Positions 6,838 to 14,440 of a stretch of DNA of 14,472 nucleotides are shown here, one piece after another. The notes beneath the pieces are model-generated. The model ran no database searches. It had not been told where the DNA came from and saw nothing but the letters and a program-made list of their open reading frames with translations. The position numbers were made by a program, and so were the translations under genes. Where the stretch lies: assembly GCA_029907055.1 (NCBI GenBank), contig JARYMO010000013.1, forward strand, positions 1-14,472. The letters are read 5' to 3'. Origin of the DNA: Syntrophomonadaceae bacterium. Lineage in GTDB: Bacteria; Bacillota; Syntrophomonadia; Syntrophomonadales; Syntrophothermaceae. Positions within the stretch are counted from its first letter, which is position 1, and each line of letters starts with the position of its first letter.

Positions 6838-8205
6838 GTGCGTTTCGTCATCAGCCCGGCGGAGGTCATGGAGACCTTGGCCATGGTGCAGAGCCAGAAG
6901 CTGGACATCCGTACCATCACCATGGGCATCAGCCTGCGCGGGTGCTCGGGCGCCAGTGCGCGGACCACCGGGCGCAAGATCTACGACCGTATTACCCGCA
7001 CTGCATCGGGGCTGGTGGAAGCGGGCAAGGCCATCGAACTGGAATACGGCATTCCCATCATCAACACCCGCATTTCGGTCACCCCAGTGGCGCTGGTGGC
7101 CGAGGGGCTCAACGCCGCCGGCATGGCCTGCGTGGCGCGCGAAATGGAGCGGGCGGCAGCCGAGGTGGGGGTCAATTTCATCGGCGGGTTCTCTGCCCTG
7201 GTACACAAGGGGTGTACGGCAGGTGACCGCAGCCTCATCGACGCGCTACCGGAGGCCCTCTCGGTGACCGAGCGGGTATGCGCCTCGGTGAATGTCGCCT
7301 CCACCAGGGCGGGCATCAACATGGACGCGGTGGCGCTCATGGGCGGAGTCATCAAGGACATCGCTGGCAGGACTGCCGCGGCAGGCGGTATCGGGTGCGC
7401 CAAGCTGGTGGTGTTCTGCAATGCGCCGGAGGATAATCCCTTCATGGCGGGGGCTTTTCACGGCGTGGGGGAGCCGGACGCCACCATCAACATCGGCATC
7501 AGCGGCCCGGGGGTGGTGTTGCGCGCCGTGCAGGAGCAGCCGCAGGCGGACCTGGGGACGCTGGCCAACACCATCAAGAACACCGCCTTCAAGATCACCC
7601 GCATGGGCGAGCTGGTGGGCAGGGTGGCATCCCGCCGGCTGGGGGTCCCCTTCGGCATCGTGGACCTCTCACTGGCGCCGACTCCCACCCGCGGCGACAG
7701 CGTGGCGGAGATACTGGAGGCGATGGGCCTGGAGAGATGCGGGACCCACGGCACCACCGCGGCCCTGGCCCTGCTCAACGATGCGGTCAAGAAGGGCGGG
7801 GCCATGGCCTCCTCCTACGTCGGGGGCCTGTCAGGGGCCTTCATTCCCGTCAGCGAGGACCTGGGCATGATCGACGCGGTGGTGGCCGGAAGCCTGAGCC
7901 TGGAGAAGCTGGAGGCCATGACCTGCGTGTGTTCGGTGGGCCTTGACATGGTCGCGGTGCCCGGAGATACGCCGGCGGAAACCATCGCTGCCATCATTGC
8001 CGACGAGGCGGCCATCGGCATGGTCAACAACAAGACCACCGCCGTGCGGATCATCCCCGTCCCCGGGATGCGGGAAGGGGACCGGGTACAGTTCGGCGGC
8101 CTGCTGGGGGAGGCCCCGGTCATGCGCACCAGCAGTTTCGCCTCGCACGGTTTCGTGCGCCGGGGCGGGCGGATTCCGGCCCCCCTCCAGGCGCTCACCA
8201 ACTGA
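6838..8205 (+). CDS. UPF0210 (DUF711) PFL-like family protein
   Basis: This 455-residue protein matches the UPF0210 family across its length: LDIRTITMGISLRGC near the N-terminus, VNFIGGFSALVHKG, EDNPFMAGAFHGVGE, KITRMGELVGR, APTPTRGDSVAEILEAMGLE, GTHGTTAALALLND and SGAFIPVSEDLGM. The family adopts a pyruvate-formate-lyase-like alpha/beta barrel; its reaction is unknown. No glycyl-radical RVxGY-type motif is visible at the C-terminus, so it should not be called a formate lyase. C365 in CVCSVGLDM is the cysteine conserved in the family; C363 is an additional one here. GTG at 6838 is chosen because GAGGAGGAG (6821-6829) precedes it by 8 bases and it matches the family length; the frame opens earlier at a TTG (6808) inside the leader hairpin. 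It has its own promoter but probably functions with the ACT protein upstream. Confidence 0.93.
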   Translation: MRFVISPAEVMETLAMVQSQKLDIRTITMGISLRGCSGASARTTGRKIYDRITRTASGLVEAGKAIELEYGIPIINTRISVTPVALVAEGLNAAGMACVAREMERAAAEVGVNFIGGFSALVHKGCTAGDRSLIDALPEALSVTERVCASVNVASTRAGINMDAVALMGGVIKDIAGRTAAAGGIGCAKLVVFCNAPEDNPFMAGAFHGVGEPDATINIGISGPGVVLRAVQEQPQADLGTLANTIKNTAFKITRMGELVGRVASRRLGVPFGIVDLSLAPTPTRGDSVAEILEAMGLERCGTHGTTAALALLNDAVKKGGAMASSYVGGLSGAFIPVSEDLGMIDAVVAGSLSLEKLEAMTCVCSVGLDMVAVPGDTPAETIAAIIADEAAIGMVNNKTTAVRIIPVPGMREGDRVQFGGLLGEAPVMRTSSFASHGFVRRGGRIPAPLQALTN

Positions 8206-8214
8206 GCAGGACAG

Positions 8215-8248
8215 GGGCGCCAGCCGACAGGGGACGCGGCCGGCGCCC
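8215..8248 (+). other. Strong GC hairpin between the UPF0210 and DksA-like genes
   Basis: GGGCGCC (8215-8221) pairs with GGCGCCC (8242-8248), then across one A/C mismatch GCCG (8223-8226) pairs with CGGC (8237-8240), leaving a 10-base loop. No T tract follows, and the ribosome site GAAGGAGG begins 6 bases later at 8254. It fills most of the 63-base intergenic gap. It could act in mRNA processing, stability or factor-assisted termination; none of these is shown. Confidence 0.5.
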
Positions 8249-8268
8249 GCGGTGAAGGAGGGGGAGGC

Positions 8269-8703
8269 ATGGACAGGAAGGAGCAACTCGAAGCGCGCAG
8301 GGAGCACCTCCAGGAGGCGCTGAGGCGCAAGCGGGAGCTGCGCACGGGCAGCCCCGGGACGCGCCTGGGCGAACTGTCCTTCTATGACCAGCACCCGGCG
8401 GACCTGGCCTCGGACGTGTACGAGCAGGAAAAGGAGTCCGGGGTGGAACTGGACCTGGTGCGGGAACTGAACCAGGTGGAGAGGGCGCTGCAGCGACTGC
8501 AGGAGGGGACCTATCACCTCTGCGAGCGGTGCGGCAAGGAGATTGACCCCCGCCGCCAGGAGGCCCTGCCGGAGGCCACCCTGTGCGTCGAATGCGCCCG
8601 TCTCAAGCAGGGGGAAGACCGTTTTGCCCGCATTCCTCCCCCGGTGGTGGAGGACATCGAGGAGATCGAGGAAAAGGTGGAGCTGAGGCCCGCCGAGGAG
8701 TAG
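8269..8703 (+). CDS. DksA/TraR-type zinc-finger protein (YlyA/YteA-like)
   Basis: The product (144 residues) starts with a charged helical region (1-28), then ELSFYDQHPADLASDVYEQEKE (35-56), characteristic of the Gram-positive YteA/YlyA group, and a second helix. The zinc finger is C-x2-C-x17-C-x2-C at C85, C88, C106 and C109. The C-terminus is acidic (EDIEEIEEK). DksA-type proteins reach through the secondary channel of RNA polymerase with a coiled coil to alter initiation; B. subtilis YlyA, found in the same place between ileS and lspA, binds RNA polymerase. Synteny suggests a YlyA equivalent, but the HPADL motif is also shared with YteA, so I leave the symbol blank. The ATG follows a strong GAAGGAGG (8254-8261) by 7 bases. 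The 43-base gap to the next gene suggests co-transcription. Confidence 0.9.
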   Translation: MDRKEQLEARREHLQEALRRKRELRTGSPGTRLGELSFYDQHPADLASDVYEQEKESGVELDLVRELNQVERALQRLQEGTYHLCERCGKEIDPRRQEALPEATLCVECARLKQGEDRFARIPPPVVEDIEEIEEKVELRPAEE

Positions 8704-8746
8704 AAGGGGCTGCCGGTCGCGGCCGGGCCCCAGGGAGAGAGTTGCG

Positions 8747-9952
8747 ATGCGGATAGGAGTGTTCACCGACAGCTACCTTCCCTACACCAGCGGAGTGGTG
8801 ACCAGTATCACCACCTTCAACGAGGAACTGAGGAGGCTGGGACACGAGGTGTTCGTCTTTGCCCCCAAGTACCACGGCTACCGTGATACGGACGAGGGGG
8901 TCTTCCGCTTCTTTTCGGTCCCCGCCCCCACCAACCCCGACTATGCCCTGGCGGTGCCGGTGAGCCCCCGGCTTGCGCTCACCGTGGGCAAGCTGGAGCT
9001 GGACCTGGTGCACGCCCACTCGCCCTTCAACCTGGGCTGGTGGGGGGCGCGCTGTGCCCGCCGTTTTGACCTTCCCCTGGTCTTTACCTACCACACCCTC
9101 TACGACCAGTACGTGCACTACGTGCCGCTGGCGGGCCCGCTGGCGCGCGACCTGGCCGTGCGGTACAGCCGCCGCTTCTGTGACCGCTGCGACCTGGTCA
9201 TCACGCCCACCCGGCAGGTGGAGGCCCTGGTGAGCGGGTATGGCGTGCGGGCCCCGGTCCGGGTCATCCCCACCGGCGTGCGCCTGGAGCGTTTCCAGCA
9301 GCGTCGGGCGGGCTGGCTGCGCAGCACCTGGGGCATCCCCTCCGACGCCAAGGTGTGCCTGTTCGTCGGACGGCTGACCCGCGAGAAGAACCTGGATTTC
9401 CTGTTGCGGGCCTTTGCCATGGTCAAGGCGATGATCAGCGAGGCGGTGCTGGTCATCGTGGCCGGGGGGCCGCTGGAACAGGAGCTGAAGCAACTGGCGG
9501 TCGACCTCGGCCTGGAACTGGACCGGGACGTGGTCTTCACCGGCCGCCTGGGGTACGATGACGTGGTCGACGCGTACTTCGACGCCGATCTCTTCACTTT
9601 CGCCTCGGTGACCGAAACCCAGGGCCTGGTGCTGGTGGAAGCCATGGCCGCCGGGTTGCCAGTGGTGGCGGTGCGGGCGTTCGGAGTCAGCGACATGGTG
9701 GAAGACGGGAAGAGCGGGGTGCTGGTGGAACCAGACCTGGAGCAGTTCGCGCTGCAGGTGGTCGGCCTGCTGAGGGACGACAGCCGGCGTGCGGCCATGG
9801 CGCCCGTGGCGCGCGCCCGGGCGGAGTCGCTGTCTTCCCGGGCCACCGCCGCCAGGCTTGAACACGAGTACCGCGAGGTGCTGGCACGCCACCGCAACCG
9901 CCGGGGCGAGCCGTCCGCGCGCCGCCGGCAGGACTTCATGTTCCTGGCCTGA
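8747..9952 (+). CDS. Glycosyltransferase family 4, probable diacylglycerol glucosyltransferase type
   Basis: This 401-residue GT-B fold enzyme begins MRIGVFTDSYLPYTSGVVTS, the form typical of retaining GT4 enzymes that glycosylate diacylglycerol or related lipids. Other visible features are VHAHSPFNLGWWG (88-100), FTYHTLYDQYVHY (113-125), the donor phosphate-binding GRLTREKN (208-215, R209 and K214) and the ExxxxxxxE motif E290-TQGLVLV-E298, which contacts the sugar nucleotide. There are no membrane spans; such enzymes are usually peripheral membrane proteins. The last 20 residues are very basic (RHRNRRGEPSARRR), which could help membrane attachment. The sugar donor and acceptor are not determinable; phosphatidylinositol mannosyltransferase-like activity is an alternative. 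ATG at 8747 follows GGGAGAGA (8733-8740). Its stop is one base before the lspA start. Confidence 0.9.
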   Translation: MRIGVFTDSYLPYTSGVVTSITTFNEELRRLGHEVFVFAPKYHGYRDTDEGVFRFFSVPAPTNPDYALAVPVSPRLALTVGKLELDLVHAHSPFNLGWWGARCARRFDLPLVFTYHTLYDQYVHYVPLAGPLARDLAVRYSRRFCDRCDLVITPTRQVEALVSGYGVRAPVRVIPTGVRLERFQQRRAGWLRSTWGIPSDAKVCLFVGRLTREKNLDFLLRAFAMVKAMISEAVLVIVAGGPLEQELKQLAVDLGLELDRDVVFTGRLGYDDVVDAYFDADLFTFASVTETQGLVLVEAMAAGLPVVAVRAFGVSDMVEDGKSGVLVEPDLEQFALQVVGLLRDDSRRAAMAPVARARAESLSSRATAARLEHEYREVLARHRNRRGEPSARRRQDFMFLA

Positions 9953-9953
9953 G

Positions 9954-10457
9954 ATGGCGACGCGGCAGCGCCGCCGCGGGCGGCAGGCAGGAGCGTGGGT
10001 TGGGTACGTCGCGGTGGCCCTGGCCACCCTGGTGCTGGACCAGGGCCTGAAGTGGATGGTGGCCACGCGGCTGGCGCCGGATATCTCGGTGCTGCTGGTG
10101 GCCCCGGTGCGGCTGACCCTGGTGCATAACCGTGGCGGGGCCTTCGGGCTGGACCCGGGCTGCCAGGTACTGCTGGTGGGGGCCGGGGTGGCGGTCATCG
10201 CGGCTGCGACCTGGTATGCGCGCCGCGGCGGTGGCGACCGGGGCGTGGCCTGGGCGCTGGGTCTGCTGGCGGGAGGAACGGCTGGCAACCTGGTGGACCG
10301 CCTGCGCTGGGGCTGGGTGGTGGATTTCATCGATGTCGGGTTCTGGCCGGTCTTCAACCTGGCTGACTGTGCCATCACGGCAGGTGCGCTGTGGCTGGCC
10401 TGGCGCTGGCTGGCGGAACCCCCGCGCGAGGAGGACAGGTGGCGGCAACCGAACTGA
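9954..10457 (+). CDS. lspA: Lipoprotein signal peptidase (signal peptidase II)
   Basis: This 167-residue integral membrane aspartyl protease removes the signal peptide from diacylglyceryl-modified prolipoproteins. Four hydrophobic segments are visible at about 14-31, 70-86, 96-112 and 133-152. Conserved LspA motifs are LVLDQGLKW with D29, HNRGGAFGL with N59, GNLVDR (111-116), VVDFIDV and FNLADCAITAG. The catalytic pair should be D124 (VVDF) and D138 (FNLAD). The spacing between them (14 residues) is shorter than in Pseudomonas LspA (19), consistent with the short Gram-positive loop. The ATG is one base after the glycosyltransferase stop and has no clear ribosome site, so translation is probably coupled. 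The basic N-terminus (RQRRRGRQ) would be cytoplasmic. The 3' end overlaps the next gene by 19 bases, as in many Firmicutes where lspA precedes ylyB. Confidence 0.96.
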   Translation: MATRQRRRGRQAGAWVGYVAVALATLVLDQGLKWMVATRLAPDISVLLVAPVRLTLVHNRGGAFGLDPGCQVLLVGAGVAVIAAATWYARRGGGDRGVAWALGLLAGGTAGNLVDRLRWGWVVDFIDVGFWPVFNLADCAITAGALWLAWRWLAEPPREEDRWRQPN

Positions 10458-11356
10458 TCGTAGGAGAAACCGACCGGGGCGAACGCCTGGACCGGCTGGT
10501 CAGCCGCTGCGTGCAAGGGCTCTCACGCTCCCAGGTGCAGGAACTGATCGAGGCGGGCCAGGTGTTGGTGGAGGGCAGGCCGCGCAAGCCAGGGTACCGG
10601 GTGCGCGCGGGGGAACGGGTGCAGGTCGAGGTGCCACCTCCACGGGAGACCCGGCTGGTGGCGCAGGACATCCCCCTTTCCCTCGTGTACCAGGACGCCG
10701 ACCTGGCGGTGGTGGACAAGCCCCAGGGCATGGTGGTACACCCCGCACACGGGCACTGGGACCGCACCCTGGTGAATGCGCTGCTCTTCCAGGTGCGTGA
10801 CCTGTCGGGCATAAACGGGGAACTGCGTCCGGGTATTGTCCACCGGCTGGACAAGGACACCTCCGGGCTGCTGGTCATCGCCAAGCACGACGAGGCCCAC
10901 CGCGCCCTCGCCGCGCAGCTGAGAGCGCGGGAGATGACGAGGGAGTACCTGGCACTGGTGCACGGGGAGGTGACCGCCCCCTGCGGCACCATCCAGGCGC
11001 CCATCGGTCGCAGCCGTACCGACCGCAAGAAAATGGCGGTGGTGCCGGAGGGGAGACCGGCAGTCACCCACTACCGGGTGGAGCGGCGTTACCGGGGGTA
11101 CACGTTGCTGGCGGTGCGCCTGGAGACCGGCAGGACCCACCAGATCCGCGTCCACCTGGCGTCCATCGGCCACCCGGTGGTCGGTGACCGCGTGTACGGC
11201 CCCGGGCGGCCGCACCTCGGTCTGCGCGGGCAGGCCCTGCACGCACGGCGACTGGTCTTCCGCCACCCCCGCAGCGGTCAGCAGATGGAGTTCGAGTCGC
11301 CGTTGCCGGACTGGTTTGCCGCGGTGCTGGAGGAGCTGGCCTGCCCCGCGCCTTGA
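10439..11356 (+). CDS. ylyB: RluD-family 23S rRNA pseudouridine synthase (YlyB type)
   Basis: This 305-residue enzyme isomerises uridine to pseudouridine in large-subunit rRNA by family assignment. An S4 RNA-binding domain occupies about residues 14-75 (GERLDRLVS, LSRSQVQELIEAG, VLVEGRPRKPGYRVRAGE). The catalytic domain has VVDKPQGMVVHP (91-102), the catalytic aspartate D138 in HRLDKDTSGLLV, and the typical RTHQIRVHLASIGHPVVGD segment. The GTG at 10439 gives the family N-terminus (LIVGETDRGERLD) and is preceded by AGGAGG at 10429-10434, inside the lspA end. The frame is open from 10391, but the added residues are not family-like. The exact rRNA site cannot be assigned. Its stop codon lies inside the -35 box of the pyr promoter. 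Confidence 0.94.
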   Translation: MAATELIVGETDRGERLDRLVSRCVQGLSRSQVQELIEAGQVLVEGRPRKPGYRVRAGERVQVEVPPPRETRLVAQDIPLSLVYQDADLAVVDKPQGMVVHPAHGHWDRTLVNALLFQVRDLSGINGELRPGIVHRLDKDTSGLLVIAKHDEAHRALAAQLRAREMTREYLALVHGEVTAPCGTIQAPIGRSRTDRKKMAVVPEGRPAVTHYRVERRYRGYTLLAVRLETGRTHQIRVHLASIGHPVVGDRVYGPGRPHLGLRGQALHARRLVFRHPRSGQQMEFESPLPDWFAAVLEELACPAP

Positions 11357-11382
11357 CAGCGCCTGCCAGGGTCGCGTATCAT
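11353..11382 (+). promoter_or_regulatory. pyr operon promoter overlapping the ylyB stop codon
   Basis: A perfect -35 TTGACA (11353-11358) and -10 TATCAT (11377-11382) are separated by 18 bases, predicting a start near 11389. The TGA stop of the pseudouridine synthase gene (11354-11356) lies inside the -35. The predicted start is just before the PyrR-binding hairpin, as expected for an attenuated leader. Confidence 0.8.
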
Positions 11383-11391
11383 TCACTCAGG

Positions 11392-11425
11392 ATCTTTAAG
11401 GCAGTCCCGTGAGGCTCGCAAAGGT
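11392..11425 (+). promoter_or_regulatory. PyrR-binding hairpin 1 (anti-antiterminator) of the pyrR leader
   Basis: The conserved PyrR recognition sequence AGTCCCGTGAGGCT (11403-11416) is flanked by a lower stem of ATCTTT (11392-11397) and AAAGGT (11420-11425), with one G-U pair. In the known B. subtilis mechanism, PyrR bound to UMP stabilises this hairpin, which prevents antiterminator formation and lets the terminator at 11442 form. AAGGT (11421-11425) can pair with ACCTT (11446-11450) in the terminator 5' arm, a plausible antiterminator. Confidence 0.92.
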
Positions 11426-11441
11426 TACGTTGAATCGCAGC

Positions 11442-11478
11442 GCCTACCTTCGTTTCTTGCGGGAGGTAGGCCTTTTTT
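11442..11478 (+). terminator. pyrR leader attenuation terminator
   Basis: GCCTACCT (11442-11449) and AGGTAGGC (11464-11471) form an 8-bp stem, followed by CTTTTTT. It lies between the PyrR-binding hairpin and the pyrR start. Confidence 0.93.
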
Positions 11479-11519
11479 GCGCCCGTCGGTGCTGGCGCGA
11501 GGAAGGGGAGGGGAAGCCG

Positions 11520-12083
11520 GTGAAGGTGGTGGAGAAGGCCCGCATCATGGACGAGGCCGCCATGCGCAGGGCGCTGACCCGCATCAGCCACGAGGTGGTA
11601 GAACGCAACAAGGGAGTGGCTGACGTGGCATTAATCGGCATCCGGCGGCGGGGGGGGCCGCTGGCGGAGCGGCTGGCAGCCCGCATCCAGGAGATTGAAG
11701 GGGTGAGGGTGCCGGTCGGCCTGCTCGACATCACGCTGTACCGGGACGACCTCACCACCCTGGCCTCCCAGCCCATGGTGAGGCGCACGGAAGTCCCCTT
11801 CGATATCACCGACCGGGTGGTAGTGCTGGTGGACGACGTGCTGTACACCGGGCGCACGGTACGGGCCGCGCTGGACGCCCTCATCGACCTGGGCCGCCCC
11901 AAGTGCATCCAGTTAGCGGTACTCATTGACCGCGGACACCGGGAACTCCCTATCAAGGCCGACTACGTGGGCAAGAATGTACCCACTTCCAGCAACGAAA
12001 TCGTCACGGTGAGGGTGGTGGAAATCGACGGCAAGGACGAAGTGGTGATCGAGGAACTGGTGGAAGACCAGCAGTCCCTTTAA
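11520..12083 (+). CDS. pyrR: Bifunctional pyr operon attenuation regulator / uracil phosphoribosyltransferase
   Basis: PyrR (187 residues) is a phosphoribosyltransferase-fold RNA-binding protein that, with UMP, binds the pyr leader hairpins; many members also make UMP from uracil and PRPP. The PRPP loop is VVLVDDVLYTGRT at 101-113. Other PyrR features are EKARIMDEAAMRRALTRI at the N-terminus, GIRRRGGPLAERLA (40-53), ITLYRDDL (71-78) and the C-terminal YVGKNVPTSSNE (149-160). The GTG start at 11520 was chosen because a purine-rich site (GGAAGGGGAGGGGAAG, 11501-11516) precedes it and it gives the family N-terminus; the frame also runs open back to 11409 through the attenuator, which is non-coding. 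Its own two binding hairpins lie on either side, so expression should be autoregulated. Its last codons form part of the second hairpin. Confidence 0.96.
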   Translation: MKVVEKARIMDEAAMRRALTRISHEVVERNKGVADVALIGIRRRGGPLAERLAARIQEIEGVRVPVGLLDITLYRDDLTTLASQPMVRRTEVPFDITDRVVVLVDDVLYTGRTVRAALDALIDLGRPKCIQLAVLIDRGHRELPIKADYVGKNVPTSSNEIVTVRVVEIDGKDEVVIEELVEDQQSL

Positions 12084-12108
12084 TCGAGTCCCGAGAGGCT
12101 CGCAAGGG
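12076..12108 (+). promoter_or_regulatory. PyrR-binding hairpin 2 upstream of pyrB
   Basis: A lower stem CCCTT (12076-12080) with AAGGG (12104-12108) and an upper stem CGAG (12085-12088) with CTCG (12099-12102) enclose TCCCGAGAGG (12089-12098). The core differs from hairpin 1 by one base within TCCCGNGAGGCTCGCAA. The lower stem includes the last codons of pyrR, and the TAA stop (12081-12083) is in the bulge between stems. Confidence 0.92.
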
Positions 12109-12138
12109 AGGAAGAAATCGGCCGGTCACCGGGTGACA

Positions 12139-12173
12139 GCCTTCCCTGCGACATGGACAGGGAAGGCTTTTTT
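12139..12173 (+). terminator. pyrB leader attenuation terminator
   Basis: GCCTTCCCTG (12139-12148) pairs perfectly with CAGGGAAGGC (12158-12167), followed by six T residues. A small 5-bp hairpin (GTCAC 12125-12129 / GTGAC 12133-12137) lies just before it. With the PyrR hairpin at 12076-12108 it forms the second attenuator. Confidence 0.95.
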
Positions 12174-12215
12174 GGTGCGCCGGTGGCCGCAGGCGAAGGC
12201 GAGGAGGGCACGCAG

Positions 12216-13140
12216 ATGGTTTTCGAGAACCGCAAGGACCTGCTGGGGATGAAGGGCCTGGGGGCCGATGAGATAACCGCCATACTGGACGTGGCGGTGC
12301 CCATGAAGGACATCATTTCGCGCGACATCAAGAAGGTGCCGCCCTTGCGCGGCAAGGTGGTGGTCACGCTCTTCTACGAGCCCAGCACCCGCACCCGCAC
12401 CTCGTTCGAGCTGGCCGGCAAGTACCTCTCGGCCGACACCGTCAACCTGGCGGTGACCACCAGCAGCGTGCAGAAGGGGGAAAGCCTGCGCGACACCATC
12501 AAGACCATCGAGGTGATGGGCGCCGACCTCATTGTCATCCGTCACTCCATGAGCGGGGTGCCGCACTACGTGGCGCGCAACACCTCCATGCGCGTCATCA
12601 ACGCCGGGGACGGCGTGAACGAGCACCCCACCCAGGCGCTGCTCGACATGTTCACCATACGTGAACGCAAGGGCACCCTGGAGGGGCTGACGGTGGCCAT
12701 CCTGGGCGACATCCGCCACAGCCGGGTGGCGCGTTCCAACATATTCGGACTGCAACAGTTCGGTTGCCGGCTGCGGGCCATCGGGCCCCCCACCTTGATG
12801 CCCCCCGGGCTCGAATCCCTGGGGGTGGAGGTCTTCCATTCACTGGAAGACGGCCTGGAGGGGGTGGACGTGGTGAACGTGCTGCGGCTGCAGCGGGAGC
12901 GTCAGCAGCAGGGGCTCTTTCCCACCCTGGAAGAGTATGCCGCCCGTTTCTGCCTCACCCCCGAGCGTCTCAGGCCGGCCCGGCCGGACGTCCTGGTGCT
13001 GCACCCCGGGCCCATGAACCGCGGTGTCGAGATCTCCGGGGCGCTGGCCGACAGCGCCGTGTCAGCCATCAACGAGCAGGTGACCAACGGGGTGGCGGTG
13101 CGGATGGCGCTGCTGTACCTGATGATGGGAGGGGCCAGGG

Positions 13141-13157
<17 letters not shown>
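12216..13157 (+). CDS. pyrB: Aspartate carbamoyltransferase catalytic subunit
   Basis: The product (313 residues) condenses carbamoyl phosphate with aspartate, the committed step of UMP synthesis in the cytoplasm. The carbamoyl-phosphate motif is FYEPSTRTRTSFE with S57, T58, R59 and T60; K87 (SSVQKGES) is the lysine donated to the neighbouring subunit. R109 and H137 (HPTQALLD) are active-site residues, and HPGPMNRGVEI marks the C-terminal aspartate-binding side. No regulatory pyrI chain is seen nearby; the regulation visible is the attenuator upstream. ATG at 12216 follows GAGGAGG (12201-12207) with an 8-base spacer; the ATG at 12153 in the same frame is in the loop of the terminator and is rejected. 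The 3' end overlaps pyrC by 17 bases, indicating coupled translation. Confidence 0.97.
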
Positions 13158-14430
<1,273 letters not shown>

Positions 14431-14440
14431 GAGGGTGCCC

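Noticed and set aside
6738..7226. Open frame starting at the ATG inside TATAATG
   Set aside because: It overlaps UPF0210 in another frame, has no ribosome site and its start lies in the -10 box.
6838..8205. Formate C-acetyltransferase or glycyl-radical enzyme
   Set aside because: It is far shorter than pyruvate formate-lyase, lacks a glycyl-radical loop and lacks an activase neighbour.
8603..10516. Antisense open frame of 637 codons opposite the glycosyltransferase and lspA
   Set aside because: Both sense genes have clear catalytic motifs. The antisense translation is P, R, H and Q rich with no family match, as expected from codon bias.
11409..11519. Possible longer pyrR starting at GTG 11409
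   Set aside because: The segment includes the PyrR hairpin and attenuator terminator. PyrR N-termini match the shorter start at 11520.
12153..12215. Possible longer pyrB starting at ATG 12153
   Set aside because: That ATG is in the terminator loop, and the 12216 start has a good ribosome site and family N-terminus.
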